The translations under genes were made by a program, and so were the position numbers. The notes under the pieces are model-generated. The model was not told the origin of the DNA and made no database searches. It saw only the letters and a list, made by a program, of their open reading frames with translations. From Bradysia coprophila (lineage: Eukaryota; Arthropoda; Insecta; Diptera; Sciaridae), in contig NW_023503307.1 in NCBI RefSeq assembly GCF_014529535.1, positions 1,171,739-1,235,738 on the forward strand: 64,000 bases of DNA, read 5' to 3'. How positions within the stretch are numbered: position 1 is the first letter of the stretch; every line of letters starts with the position of its first letter. This document shows, piece after piece, positions 1-10,345 of this stretch.

Positions 1-765
1 CAGAAACTGAAGCTATTCTGGACCAACTGAAAGGTCGTGAATATCAAACGAAAATCATTTTGAACAAAGCCGATCAGGTGAAACCAGAAGAGCTGTTACG
101 CGTACAGAGTGCTTTAATTTGGAATATATCACCGTTAATGTCATCGGCTCAACCGCCAGTTATGTACACAACGTCATTGTGGTCACATCCGTACGAAAAT
201 GGTGCACCAGTGAGACTATTGCAAGCCCAGGAACGTGCTCTGCTGAGAGACATTCGTAATGCTATCGACAAACGAATTGACAATAAAATAGCTAGTGCGC
301 GTCGTTTCGCTGTTAGTTAAACACAACGTTCAAATCAATTGCTTTTGAGCTAATTACTTTTTTAAATTCAAATTTCAGGTTCGCGTACGAAATCATGCCA
401 AAATGGTTGATTGCTATCTCACCACGTTCTACAATCACAAGACCCTGTTCGGCAACAAGAAGCAAATTGCCGATCAAATTATCGACAATCCACAAAACTA
501 TCACATTTACGAAGGATTATCGACTTTAACGAACATTTCCCGATACGATTTACCGGATCCGGAAGTCTATCGTGACTTCTTCCGGTTGAATAATTTGTAT
601 GAATTTAAGAAACTTTCTGAGACGTGTACCTACTTCCGTGGATGTCCAATCAACAAATTAGACATTTCGATCGCGTACGATCTGCCCGAACTGGTTGGAA
701 AATATAAGAAGCTTTTCGAAACAGCGCTAACATCATTAGACACAGGTGCTAATGGGAAAAGTTAA
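1..765 (+). CDS. Srl: Sarcalumenin-like EHD-family GTPase, C-terminal part (5' partial)
   Basis: Two exons are visible, 3-311 and 379-765, joined across a 67-nt intron (donor gttagt, acceptor tttcag). The frame is open from the window edge, so the N-terminal part lies outside. The NKAD motif at 63-74 is the G4 guanine-specificity motif of dynamin-type/EHD GTPases. Downstream, the splice restores RFAVRVRNHAK, followed by VDCYLTTFYNHKT, NISRYDLPDPEVYRDFF and a CTYFRGCPINKL segment. These match the C-terminal region I know from sarcalumenin, the luminal Ca2+-binding glycoprotein of the sarco/endoplasmic reticulum, better than EHD1-4, since no EH domain follows. The stop is at 763-765. Family assignment is from memory of sarcalumenin sequences; a generic EHD-like GTPase is the alternative. 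Confidence 0.85.
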
Positions 766-837
766 ACGGATGTGTGGAGGAACAGAATGTGCCCATATAT
801 CAGTCAATGTATGGAGAAAAGATGTAAATTTATTGTA

Positions 838-843
838 AATAAA
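838..843 (+). promoter_or_regulatory. Poly(A) signal of the sarcalumenin-like gene
   Basis: A canonical AATAAA hexamer lies 73 nt after the stop codon, in AT-rich DNA, which is the usual distance for a compact insect 3' UTR. Confidence 0.6.
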
Positions 844-1406
844 TTATAAATTGATTAATAATTTATTTAAATAATTTATTAACACGAAGAACTGTTTTTG
901 TGCTGTCAGTACATTTTTACACCAAACAAAGAAACAAACAACACATTTTACCCAGGATCCAGTGAAAGTTTGGATTGAGAGTGTGAATTGATTTTTTTTT
1001 TATTATTGTTTAATCGAGCTTAATTCTCGAGCTTAATTTAATTTTTATTTTGTTTTCATTTAAATTTGATGATGTGCTGATCAAAAAAGCAGAAGGTAAC
1101 TACAGTTCTCCAATTTATTTTATTCATTTACCGTGCTATTTAAAACCTTTGTATTTAAAGAAAAAAGTCTAAAAACTTTTAGCTTAATATTTACCCATCA
1201 CATTTTCAATATTTTATTTTAATTTTTTTCAAGAATACACTAGGTAGAAGTAAAGAAACTTTCAGTTTAAATTTAAATTCATAAAAATAAGACAAAATAT
1301 TTTAAATAAAAATTAAGAAAAAAGAATAGTAAATTCGTTTTATTGATACAGTCAGAGCCGGATAATTTGAAAAAAAGCTGGGAATTGAGTAGACTCGCAC
1401 TAATAC

Positions 1407-1611
1407 TTAACACGTACGTAGGGGATAATGCTCGAGCAGACACTTTAGGCACGCCGGAAAGTGCTAAGGGAGTCGATGAACACCTCCAAATAAATTTCTA
1501 AAAAACCAAATTTTTGATTTTTAGAAATTTATTTGGAGGTATCCCTCGCATCCCTTAGCACTTTCCGGTGTGCTTAATGTTGACAAGTCGCAATAACCGG
1601 CAACGTGTTAA
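1407..1611. mobile_element. TTAA-flanked foldback MITE, family A copy 1
   Basis: A 205-bp palindromic element. It begins TTAACACGT and ends ACGTGTTAA. Inner arms carry cacgccggaaagtgctaag and its complement, and the core is cctccaaataaatttcta paired with its reverse complement. Two more copies of nearly the same length lie at 5163-5367 and 31064-31270. TTAA at both ends suggests piggyBac-type target duplication, although it could be part of the terminal repeat. Confidence 0.75.
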
Positions 1612-1795
1612 GTTGGTCGACCTTTTTATCGAAACCAGAACCTGATGTGACTTTTCAAAACTGTTTTATTCAATTTTGAAAATTTTTTGGAAATAAGAAG
1701 ATCTCCCCATCTTTGCTGTTGCTAATTCCATTCGAGACATTGCAGTCAAACCAAAACGTTTTTTGGGCTGAGCAAGGTATCGGTTTAAAACTAAA

Positions 1796-2010
1796 GAATC
1801 ATAAAACTATCTATTTCTGGCCAAGATATTCTTTTAATCGATTTTTCACCATGAAGCCAAGATGGCTCATTTTTGGCCAAATTAAGAAAAGTTTAGATCT
1901 GGTTGTGGTCTACATTTTTCTCCATTTGACCAAAAATGAGCCATTATGGCTTCATGGTGAAAAATCGTTTTAAAGAATGTCTTGGCCAGAAATATGTCAG
2001 CAAGTTTTAC
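1796..2010. mobile_element. Foldback MITE, family B copy 1
   Basis: Long inverted arms run inward from gaatcataaaact and outward to aagttttac. They include cttggccaagatattctttt-type and caccatgaagcca segments that reappear as reverse complements at 1935-1990. The same arms occur at 36092-36316. No coding capacity. Confidence 0.75.
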
Positions 2011-2300
2011 AGTGAGTAAATCTCTAAAATGTTTGATTTCAGTATATTTAGCTAATCCTTCTGTCACACCTTTTGACAGCTTATAACGTTTTAGTACGTT
2101 TTCTCTCCCAGTAGCAAAAACCCAATCCCAGCAAAAAAAGAAACTATATCGAATGCCGCAAATGCATTTAAAAACGAACATTCGGTGAAATAACTTTTTT
2201 ATCACACCAAATGTTTATCATTTTATACAAATATGTTCATCTTTATAATAACATCGGTGAAAAAAAAAACTAATTTTGTCATGCAATGCAAAAATATAGA

Positions 2301-2536
2301 TAAAAATTGACAATATTGCCGACCACAAAAATATGTCGTCGATTCTCATGCATTTTTTATGCATAGCAAAAGAAGACAGGATCAAGCAACGTAATATTTT
2401 GTCTCACATAAAAGTTCAACTTTCTTGTAAGACAAATATTACGTTGCGTTGCTTGTTCCTGTCTTCTTTTGCTATGCATAAAAAATGCATATAAATCGAC
2501 AACATATTTTTGAGGTTGATAAATTTGTCAATTTTA
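2301..2536. mobile_element. Foldback MITE, family C
   Basis: Inverted arms of roughly 100 bp. The left arm holds tatgcatagcaaaagaagac and caacgtaatatt. The right arm (from about 2430) holds their reverse complements, separated by a short loop near 2410-2425. Outer ends are aaaattgacaa and ttgtcaatttt. Single copy in this window. Confidence 0.7.
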
Positions 2537-3829
2537 CTTATGTTTTCGAGATCTCAAAATTGTTTCTTCCCCCGAAGTAATCCATGAATCGTCTGTATTC
2601 AATTCTTTTTGCATTTAGAAAAAGTAGCATTGAATGCAATGTAAAAATTTTTGGTGAGTACAGTGAGTACGGTGAGTACAGATCAAATTGTAACATACCA
2701 TACCCACTTAGTGACAATTTGTCAAAGTTTAAACTTTTGTATGGCGAGACAAACATCTTAAATCAGACAATCCAACTTTTTCGTCTCTTTTACAACCTAT
2801 GTCCAAAATTGAGCGCTTTTTGGTAACTTTGGGTGAGACTAGAATTTTTCGTGATAGATCCATTTCCGATCCTGTGTGATGAGATAGATACTTTGCACGT
2901 AGGAAATCGAAGGACGTTACAAGTAATAGGTCTATTCTTAGAAATAGCCATTGTAAATGGAAAAATATGAATTTTTAACAAGAAAGAAGGGCTTATCAGC
3001 ATTTCTACAATGATGAATTTATCACGAAAGCTCCTAAAAATCTCCTAAGACCTAACACTATAAACATCCTAAAACTCCTAAAATAGGAGGATTTTTAAAG
3101 CGTGGGAGGCCTGCAGATGATTATATCATACTTTTGTTGTTGAATTAAAGTTCATGCACTGCCCTTTGTCTGATAAATTTTATGCTATATCTCAGCGGAA
3201 GCTGTGCTCGTCTGAAGACCTTTGGCCGGATAGACTCGGTGGCACACACCTCTAGCACTGCCAGATTGGCTTGCTGGCGCACACTCCTATCAACAACTAA
3301 ATAACTTTACCATAAAACTATAAACACTAATCGTGACATAATTCAACGGTCTATGACTGAAATTGAAATTTTCTGTTTATATTTATATGTACAGTAGGTA
3401 CATACATCACACATCATATATCGGATAATCTACTTAACTCTAACAGATACACACCAACAAAAAGCCATAGTTTTTATTGCTAATTACATAATTCATTTCC
3501 ACTCCCGCTCTACGGCTTTGTAGTACCTATTCTTATTTGATTCAAATTTATGTATAACATTAAATATACGAGCAAAAAATATATCTGAACGTTAACAATG
3601 AATAATGAACTATTGTTTGAACTGTCGGTTTTTTCGATACATCATTCAGAAATGATTTTTTATTTAGCATTTGGGAAATTATATTCGAGGGATTATTTTT
3701 TCTGAGTTTACCAATTGGAGTACTTTTTCCAAAAACTTTTTTACCAATATTTTTTCGGATATTACCGTTATAGATGCATTTTATACGCTTACATGTTTGT
3801 ATATGGTAGTGTATAATGATCATTTAAAT

Positions 3830-5500
3830 TTTTTCAATTGGTAATTCCAATATATGGCCATGGTAGAACTGATTTTTTTTAAATGGTAAACTTGTCATAA
3901 AATACCGGTGATTAAATATTTATTCAAAAAATTAACTGATATTGATCATTTTCCTAAGAAATGTTGGTCGTCTTGCATTTATTTAATGGTTATTTGAATA
4001 AAACTTATTATTGGTAGTAAAAAAAACCAAATAACGATCGTCATAGTCACAATAACTGTTAAAAAATAAATAAAATTGGTAAATTAAACACTTATAACGG
4101 AAAATTTAGGTTTATTTTAGTGGTAAGTCGTTATTGGTAAAAACATATTATTCTCTTTGGTAACTTCAAATTGGTAAATCGAAATGAAAATAACGTTTTT
4201 TGAACTAAAAATAACGGTGTCTGATCAAGTTTAAAGAAGTAAGTTTAAAGGTCATGTCGAAATTAATAATGATCGTGTCAGAAAAGATAATGGTAATTCA
4301 GAAAAAATACTGGTATTCATATTATAAATAATCTAACAATTAATAAAATCTTAATGTTATTTTAATATCCAGCTCATTTTGCTTTATTGAACGTATTGGT
4401 AATGTAGCCGAAAATAATTTTCTCAAAATGGTAGCTTCAGATTTTTTAATGGTTTCTTTTAGTTAATTTAATGACGTTTCCAAAGTTTATATTGTTCGTT
4501 CTAGATTTCTCAATCGGTAGGCTAGAAATAATATATGTTGCGTACCGCAATTGGTATTTTGAACAAAAATTATTGGTAATATTGGTTCGTTATATCGGTA
4601 AAAATAATTTTTAATATTGGTCGTGTATCATTTTTCTGTCTTTCGTATTGATAAATTATACATATTAAAGTGGGCATGCATTCCATAACCATTGGTAATC
4701 TACAAATATAATTGGTATTTCAATATAATTTATCGGTAAACTGAAGATTGGTAAATTCCATTTTAATATATTGGTTTTTTCAGAATTGGTATTCGTGGTT
4801 AAATCAAGCGATATTTTAGGAAAAAATAACGGTATTAACGATTTGTCCGTAAAAAATAGTGGTATTTCGTTAAAATTATTGGTAAACGGATAAAATATAA
4901 CGAACAACTGGAATTATAGTGTAAAATATTGGTAAAGTATCACAAATTTCCTTTTTCGCCAATTGTTATTTTATTATTCTTTACTTAGCGGTAACTACAA
5001 AAAATCACATGCAAACTACGTAGAAAACAATGGTAGATTAGGAAAAAATACTGGTATCTTGGTATTGGTTTAATTTATTGAGATAAGTGGTATTTGAGTA
5101 TAATTCAATTGTAAATAGGACATCTAAAATATTGGTAAACGCATTAAAACGAAATTGGTATCTTGACACATTGAAATTAATTGCGGCTTATCAACTTTCG
5201 GCACCCTGGACTTTACTTAAATAGTCGAGGAATGCCTCCAAATAAATTTCTAAAAATCCAAAACTGAATTCTAGATTTTTAGAAATTTATTTGGAGGCAT
5301 TCCACGACTATTTAAGTAAAGTCCAGGGCGTCGAAAGTTGACAAGTTGATTATTTTGAATGTGTCAATATTGTTTCACGTTATTAAACGTTTAAACGTAA
5401 TGGTAATCTGAAAATATTAGAGGTATTTGAGTATAATTTTGTGGTAAATCGTACATCAAAACTATCGACATTATCAAATTAAGGTAAAATAGTAATGGAT
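3830..5500 (+). repeat. Strand-biased quasi-periodic GGTA-motif array
   Basis: About 40 occurrences of a degenerate heptamer, mostly ATTGGTA/ATCGGTA/AACGGTA/ATGGTA, on the + strand, commonly 15-24 nt apart (for example near 4693, 4713, 4734, 4749, 4786). The spacer sequence is AT-rich and not conserved. Just upstream (about 3700-3770) the motif appears in the opposite sense as TACCAAT/TACCGT. MITE family A copy 2 sits inside the array. It does not look like coding sequence or a classical satellite. Confidence 0.6.
5163..5367. mobile_element. TTAA/TTGA-flanked foldback MITE, family A copy 2
   Basis: Same architecture and length as 1407-1611. The left end is TTGACACATTGAAA, the right end is its approximate complement ending GTGTCAA, the arms include ggactttacttaaatagtcg, and the core is cctccaaataaatttctaaa. 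It is inserted within the GGTA array. Confidence 0.75.
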
Positions 5501-6423
5501 AGTGTTATGAATAAATAATCTATTGTAAAAGTAGCGAACGGTGTTCGGAAATAAGTTGGTCACTATCGGACAGTCATTATCAATTTTTTATGCCGGTCTC
5601 ATCCGTTGTATCAGTGCTGTACTATAGTTAATAAAGCCATTGAAGTCAAAAATCAAAACTTAAAATTGTGATAAGACGTTTCTGTGGGACTGATGAAGGT
5701 TTGAAAAAACTTTCATTTGTCTACATATACGTATGTGCTTTGTTAAAATTGTGGTAAAAATCAAACGAGGGGAAACTACACGGACAAATACTTAAATCAT
5801 TAATTAAAATCATCGAAAGAAAATCTATAAGAAATCTATGGACTGTCGACGAAGCCTAGTCATGGCCATTTTTTTTCTATCTAATCGTTTACTATAACTC
5901 TTACGAAGAATAAATAACGTCTTAACAACCCTTGCGGCACTGTGCAAGGTCTAAAGAGCCAGCGAAATAGAATCTGGAATTTTCCTAATTTTCGCGTATC
6001 GTCCTGATTCGCATATGCTTATTTTTTTAGTGTAATTCAACTCAACTCAATTCCTAATTTTCGTTTCGCCGTAAAGGCGTTTACTTCATTCCTGGGGAAT
6101 TGATCCTTTTACGAAATGTAACGTAAAGGAGTTTGGCTCAGAACTCATCCTTTTACGAAATGAATACAGACTTTCATTGTATATAAAAAGCGTTGTACCA
6201 CACCGAGCGATCCGGCCCATTGCCCCGGAGCGAAGCGGAGGGCCGCAATGCGAGCCTGGCGCCGGAACGGTGTCGGTAACTTAGGAGTTAATTTTTTTTT
6301 CTCGCATCGTCTAAAAATTAGTCTGTGTAACTTTTTTATACATCAAATTTAAATTTTCACGCAAAATAACATTGATCGACTTTTGTAATTCCTAAATTTC
6401 AGTTTTGATTTTTTTGTAATTTG

Positions 6424-6600
6424 CTTCGATTTGAATCAGGGCCGTATCTAGATGGGGCGCAGGGGGGGCAGCGCCCCTCCTAGAGAAGTCATTTTTTCAT
6501 TTTTTTTTAATTTTTCCCATACAAAATAATTTTTTTGGACCTTGCGCCCCCCCTAGCGCACTCGGATTTTGAAGTCTGGCTACGGCCTTGATTTGAATTT
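6424..6600. mobile_element. Foldback element with GC-rich inner arms
   Basis: The left arm (ttgatttgaatcagggccgta then ggggcgcaggggggg) and right arm (gcgccccccctagcg then tacggccttgatttgaat) are inverted relative to each other around a T-rich centre. The GC-rich arms stand out sharply from the AT-rich surroundings. Probably a non-autonomous DNA transposon. Confidence 0.6.
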
Positions 6601-6639
6601 GCACACATGACCAATACACACAGATTCAAAAAATATAAC

Positions 6640-6870
6640 GGTACAGCCAATAAAAAGTAAATGGTAAAGCCAACTAAAAATCCCGATTTCCCACATTACC
6701 AATTACACACACATATACAAGTTAATGGTAATTCCTCACATTTTATCGGTATTTACTTTTATAATAACGGTAGTTATCATAAGAAATGGTATTTTGAATT
6801 TTTTATATTGGTAAAAAAAACAGTTATAACGGTCGACAGCTAACTAATATTGGTACAAAAAATTTGTTAT
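6640..6870 (+). repeat. Second GGTA-motif array
   Basis: ACGGTAC, ATGGTAA, ATCGGTA, AACGGTAG, ATGGTAT, ATTGGTAA and ATTGGTAC recur at roughly 20-60 nt spacing on the + strand, like the 3830-5500 array. Likely a fragment of the same repeat. Confidence 0.5.
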
Positions 6871-8831
6871 AACGTTCAACCCAACAAAATAAATGGTCGT
6901 TTATTACCATCCTTTAGCATTTAAAAACTTGGCTGGATATATTCGACATTATTTGCTACACGTGAGGCCCAATAATGAAACTTTCGAGTACTTTTTTCAA
7001 TTCGTTTAAGCATCACGATCAATACATCAAGACGTCGTGATCAAACCTCATCAATAATGTTGGTTCAGAGTATTTGTGAAGCTTGTTCTAGTGAATTTTA
7101 TACCACCACCTTATAAAAGTTGAAAGAATTTCCATAATTTGTCCCATAAAAGGCATCATTTCGATTCCATTCCATTTCACCCGATGGGTACGCACTTCAG
7201 TAAATCTCCAGTAAATCACACACAAAATTATAAAAATATTGTTTCAATTTTGTGTTGGTTCAAATGTGGTCATATGTTACTTCTTTTCCTCCATCATGGG
7301 AAATATTTTTCGCAAAAGATTCGGAAATATCAGGTAATGGAGGCTCAAATTCTTTCCACCTCGATAACTTCCCAGATTATTATAGAGTTCATCAAAAAAA
7401 AACCTCAAAGGTAGTGGGTTCATACTGAGGACCTTCAGCTAGGACTAAGAATTAAGTTACTTAATTAAGTTATTTCTGTCCATTCGAGAGTGAGGTCAAA
7501 TGAGGAAGAATGCATCATTCCACATGATCCACCATTTTAAAACTTCTTGAATTGGAGATACTTTTGGGATTATTGAGGTGGTAGAATTGATTCCTCCAAT
7601 TCCATCACTCCACATGTTTCAAATTCTACCAAGTTCAAGAACTTCAAGATTTTTGGGATTATTGAGGTAGTTCTTGGGACCTTCACATACTGATCCGAGT
7701 CAAAGCCGAGGTCCATAAGCACTCAAGAAGCCGTATCTATCATTTGTCCTATTGACAGGTGAGTTATTTTACTTAAAGGCTAAGTTTCACTAATTTCAAG
7801 TAAAATCAAATCAAATAGACTACGCCAAAATGATGTTTTTTCTCAATTTTTTTACATAAAGCAGCTAAAAATTGAAAATAAAGATACCCGTGTCTCGTCT
7901 TTTGACGAAAAAACTTGAAACCGGAAAGATTCCTGAAATATGGGATTTGCGCCATTTTCCACCCAAATTCCACATAAGGTCTTAAGTTTGCCACTTTGCA
8001 ATTACAGTAGTATGAGTAGTATTGTTCACTCAGTTCATCCAGTTTTGACTGATTCACTGAATTTTGTTTTGATGAAATGTCAAATCGGGACAGTAAATTT
8101 TAAATCTCAAACAAGTTTGTGTCGAAAATTTGTAGTATTTCGCGTAAAACAAAGTGATTCAGTTTAAATTTCGCACAGAAAATAGTTCCGAGTGTGCTCA
8201 TGCTAGTGTCTTAAACAGAATTTAGGACAAATTCTCCGAAATAATTTTTAAGACATATTAATTTGGTCAAACACTGTGGGTGTTGTGAAAATCTCATTTT
8301 TAAAAGTAATTTGGTGTGAATTGTGCCATTCAGTGTTCAATTCCTTAATTTTATGTGTCTAGAAATCGCCTGCAATACGTTTCGTGCTAATTCAGTCGGT
8401 AAAATGTGAAGAAAACATACAAAAATATGTTGCCATTCAGGTAAACAAAATTCTTGACATGTCTGTTGTGAAGATAGTCGTAAGTGACACCACAAAACTG
8501 AAATTTTTTTGTCCGTTAATTTAAAAAATGATTTTTTTGGGAAATGCTTCTATTTGAATGTGTGCATGATTCCAGTAAAATAAAATAGTGATCAAGTCAC
8601 CACTATTGATGACCTTTAAAATGGCATCATTGGTTAAATATGATTGGCATAGTCTATTGTTGAGTATGTAATGTCATCGTCGTAATAACCAGTTTACAAA
8701 TTGAAAGAGTGAGACAGTATTAAATTTTTAGATAAGATTAATATGCCGTTTGTAACACGTCGAATTGGAAGCAGACAGTAAGGGCAAAGCTTTTGGTTAT
8801 GTTCATAGATGACGAATCCGCAATAAAAAAA

Positions 8832-9960
8832 ATGTCCGTCCGTCCGTCCGTCCGTGACCCCTCTAGCTTGAGCAAATCACAACCTTTTTTCAAAATTCTT
8901 TTTTTCCCCGATTGGTATCGACAAAAGTAAGGTCAAGTTCGAAAATGGGCATGGTAGGGTCGGCCCTTCCAGAGCTAGGGCCCTATAGGTGTTTTTCAGT
9001 CTTTCGACGATATCTACCGAAATACGCACGTAATAGCTGCTTGTGATATATCAAATGAAAGGTATTGACGAGTAGAACAAAGTTTCTGAACATTGTTTTT
9101 GTGTAGGATGCAACGCGAGCTTGGTGGGAGGGCTCAAAGGTCGTTACTCGGCCCTAAGTGTTTTTTCCACATAAATCGAGTAAATCTCATCCGATTTTGC
9201 CAGATTTAGTTTTTTATGGAAGGTAATTGAATACCGAAAAGAACGTGGCGAAAAAAGTTTCAAATTTGGGCCCTTGGACTAAGGCCGCTACTCGGCCCTA
9301 AGTGTTTTTTGCACATAAATCGAGTAAATCTCATCCGATTTTGCTAGATTTTGTTTTATTTGAGAGATAATTGAATACCGAATAGAATGATGGCAAAAAA
9401 TGTTTCAAATTTGGGCCCTTGGACTAAGTCCGCTACTCGGCCCTAAGTGTTTTTTGCACATAAATCGAGTAAATCTCATCCGATTTTGCTAGATTTTGTT
9501 TCATTTGAGAGATAGTTGAATGCCGAATAGAATGATGGCAAAAAAAGTTTCAAATTTGGGCCCTTGGACTAAGGCCGCTACTCGGCCCTAAGTGTTTTTT
9601 GCACATAAATCGAGTAAATCTCATCCGATTTTGCTAGATTTAGTTTTTTATGGAAGGTAATTGAATACCGAAAAGAACGTGGCGAAAAAAGTTTAAAATT
9701 TGGGCCCTTGGACTAAGGCCGCTACTCGGCCCTAAGTGTTTTTTGCACATAAATCGAGTAAATCTCATCCGATTTTGCTAGTTTTTGTTTCATTTGAGAG
9801 ATAATTGAATGCCGAATAGAATGATGGCAAAAAAAGTTTCAAATTTGCGCCCTTGGACTAAGGCCGCTACTCGGCCCTAAGTGCTTTTTGCACATAAATC
9901 GAGTAAATCTCAACCGATTTTGCTAGTTTTTGTTTTATTTGAGAGGTAATTGAATACCCA
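8832..9960. repeat. (GTCC)n microsatellite plus six ~145-bp tandem repeats, DINE/Helitron-like
   Basis: A short (GTCC)n run at about 8832-8855 is followed by unique sequence and then tandem monomers. The anchor ACTCGGCCCT occurs at 9146, 9290, 9435, 9580, 9724 and 9869, giving periods of 144-145 bp. Each monomer also carries cacataaatcgagtaaatct and a gttcaaatttgggcccttgg-like block. A GTCY microsatellite beside ~150-bp central tandem repeats is the known layout of DINE-1/mini-me (DINE-TR1) Helitron relatives in flies. The element ends were not identified. Confidence 0.7.
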
Positions 9961-10263
9961 ATGGAAAGTTGGCAAAAAAATTTGGGTTTATAAAATAATG
10001 TCGTAAATTGTTGGTTTTATTTGAGAGGTACTTCGTACGGGCTTTCGTAATTGCGCTATGCGCAATTTTAAAAATGAACACTTTCAGTAAATTTGACCAT
10101 GCCCAACTTGACTTGCATTTTGGTAACAGACGCATTAGAGGGTTGTAGACGTATTAGGGTTCCGGGCGTATTACGGCTACGGACGTATTATGGTTACGGA
10201 CGAAATAGGATTACGGATCGTACGGGGCTAAGTCGCAGCAAACGCTCCGACTGTTCTGATGCC

Positions 10264-10345
10264 TTGTTTTATTCAAAAACGTGATGTAAAGTTAACTCTA
10301 CTATCCGGAGCCAAAACTTTACCTCAAGTTTTTGAATAAAATAAA
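10264..10345. repeat. Short inverted repeat
   Basis: ttttattcaaaaacgtgatg...ctttac on the left is complemented by ctttacctcaagtttttgaataaaa on the right. Arms are about 25 bp and the centre is about 30 bp. Confidence 0.5.

Noticed and set aside
4665-4907. 80-codon minus-strand frame with repeated IPLFF/LPIF words
   Set aside because: The repeated words are simply the GGTA motif read in reverse (TACCAAT), not evidence of a protein.
5560-5660. Sequence resembling an LTR-like end with AATAAA
   Set aside because: No matching second LTR, primer-binding site or retroviral-type coding sequence in the window.
6661-6843. 60-codon open frame
   Set aside because: It lies entirely in the GGTA array; codons reflect the AT-rich repeat and no family is recognised.
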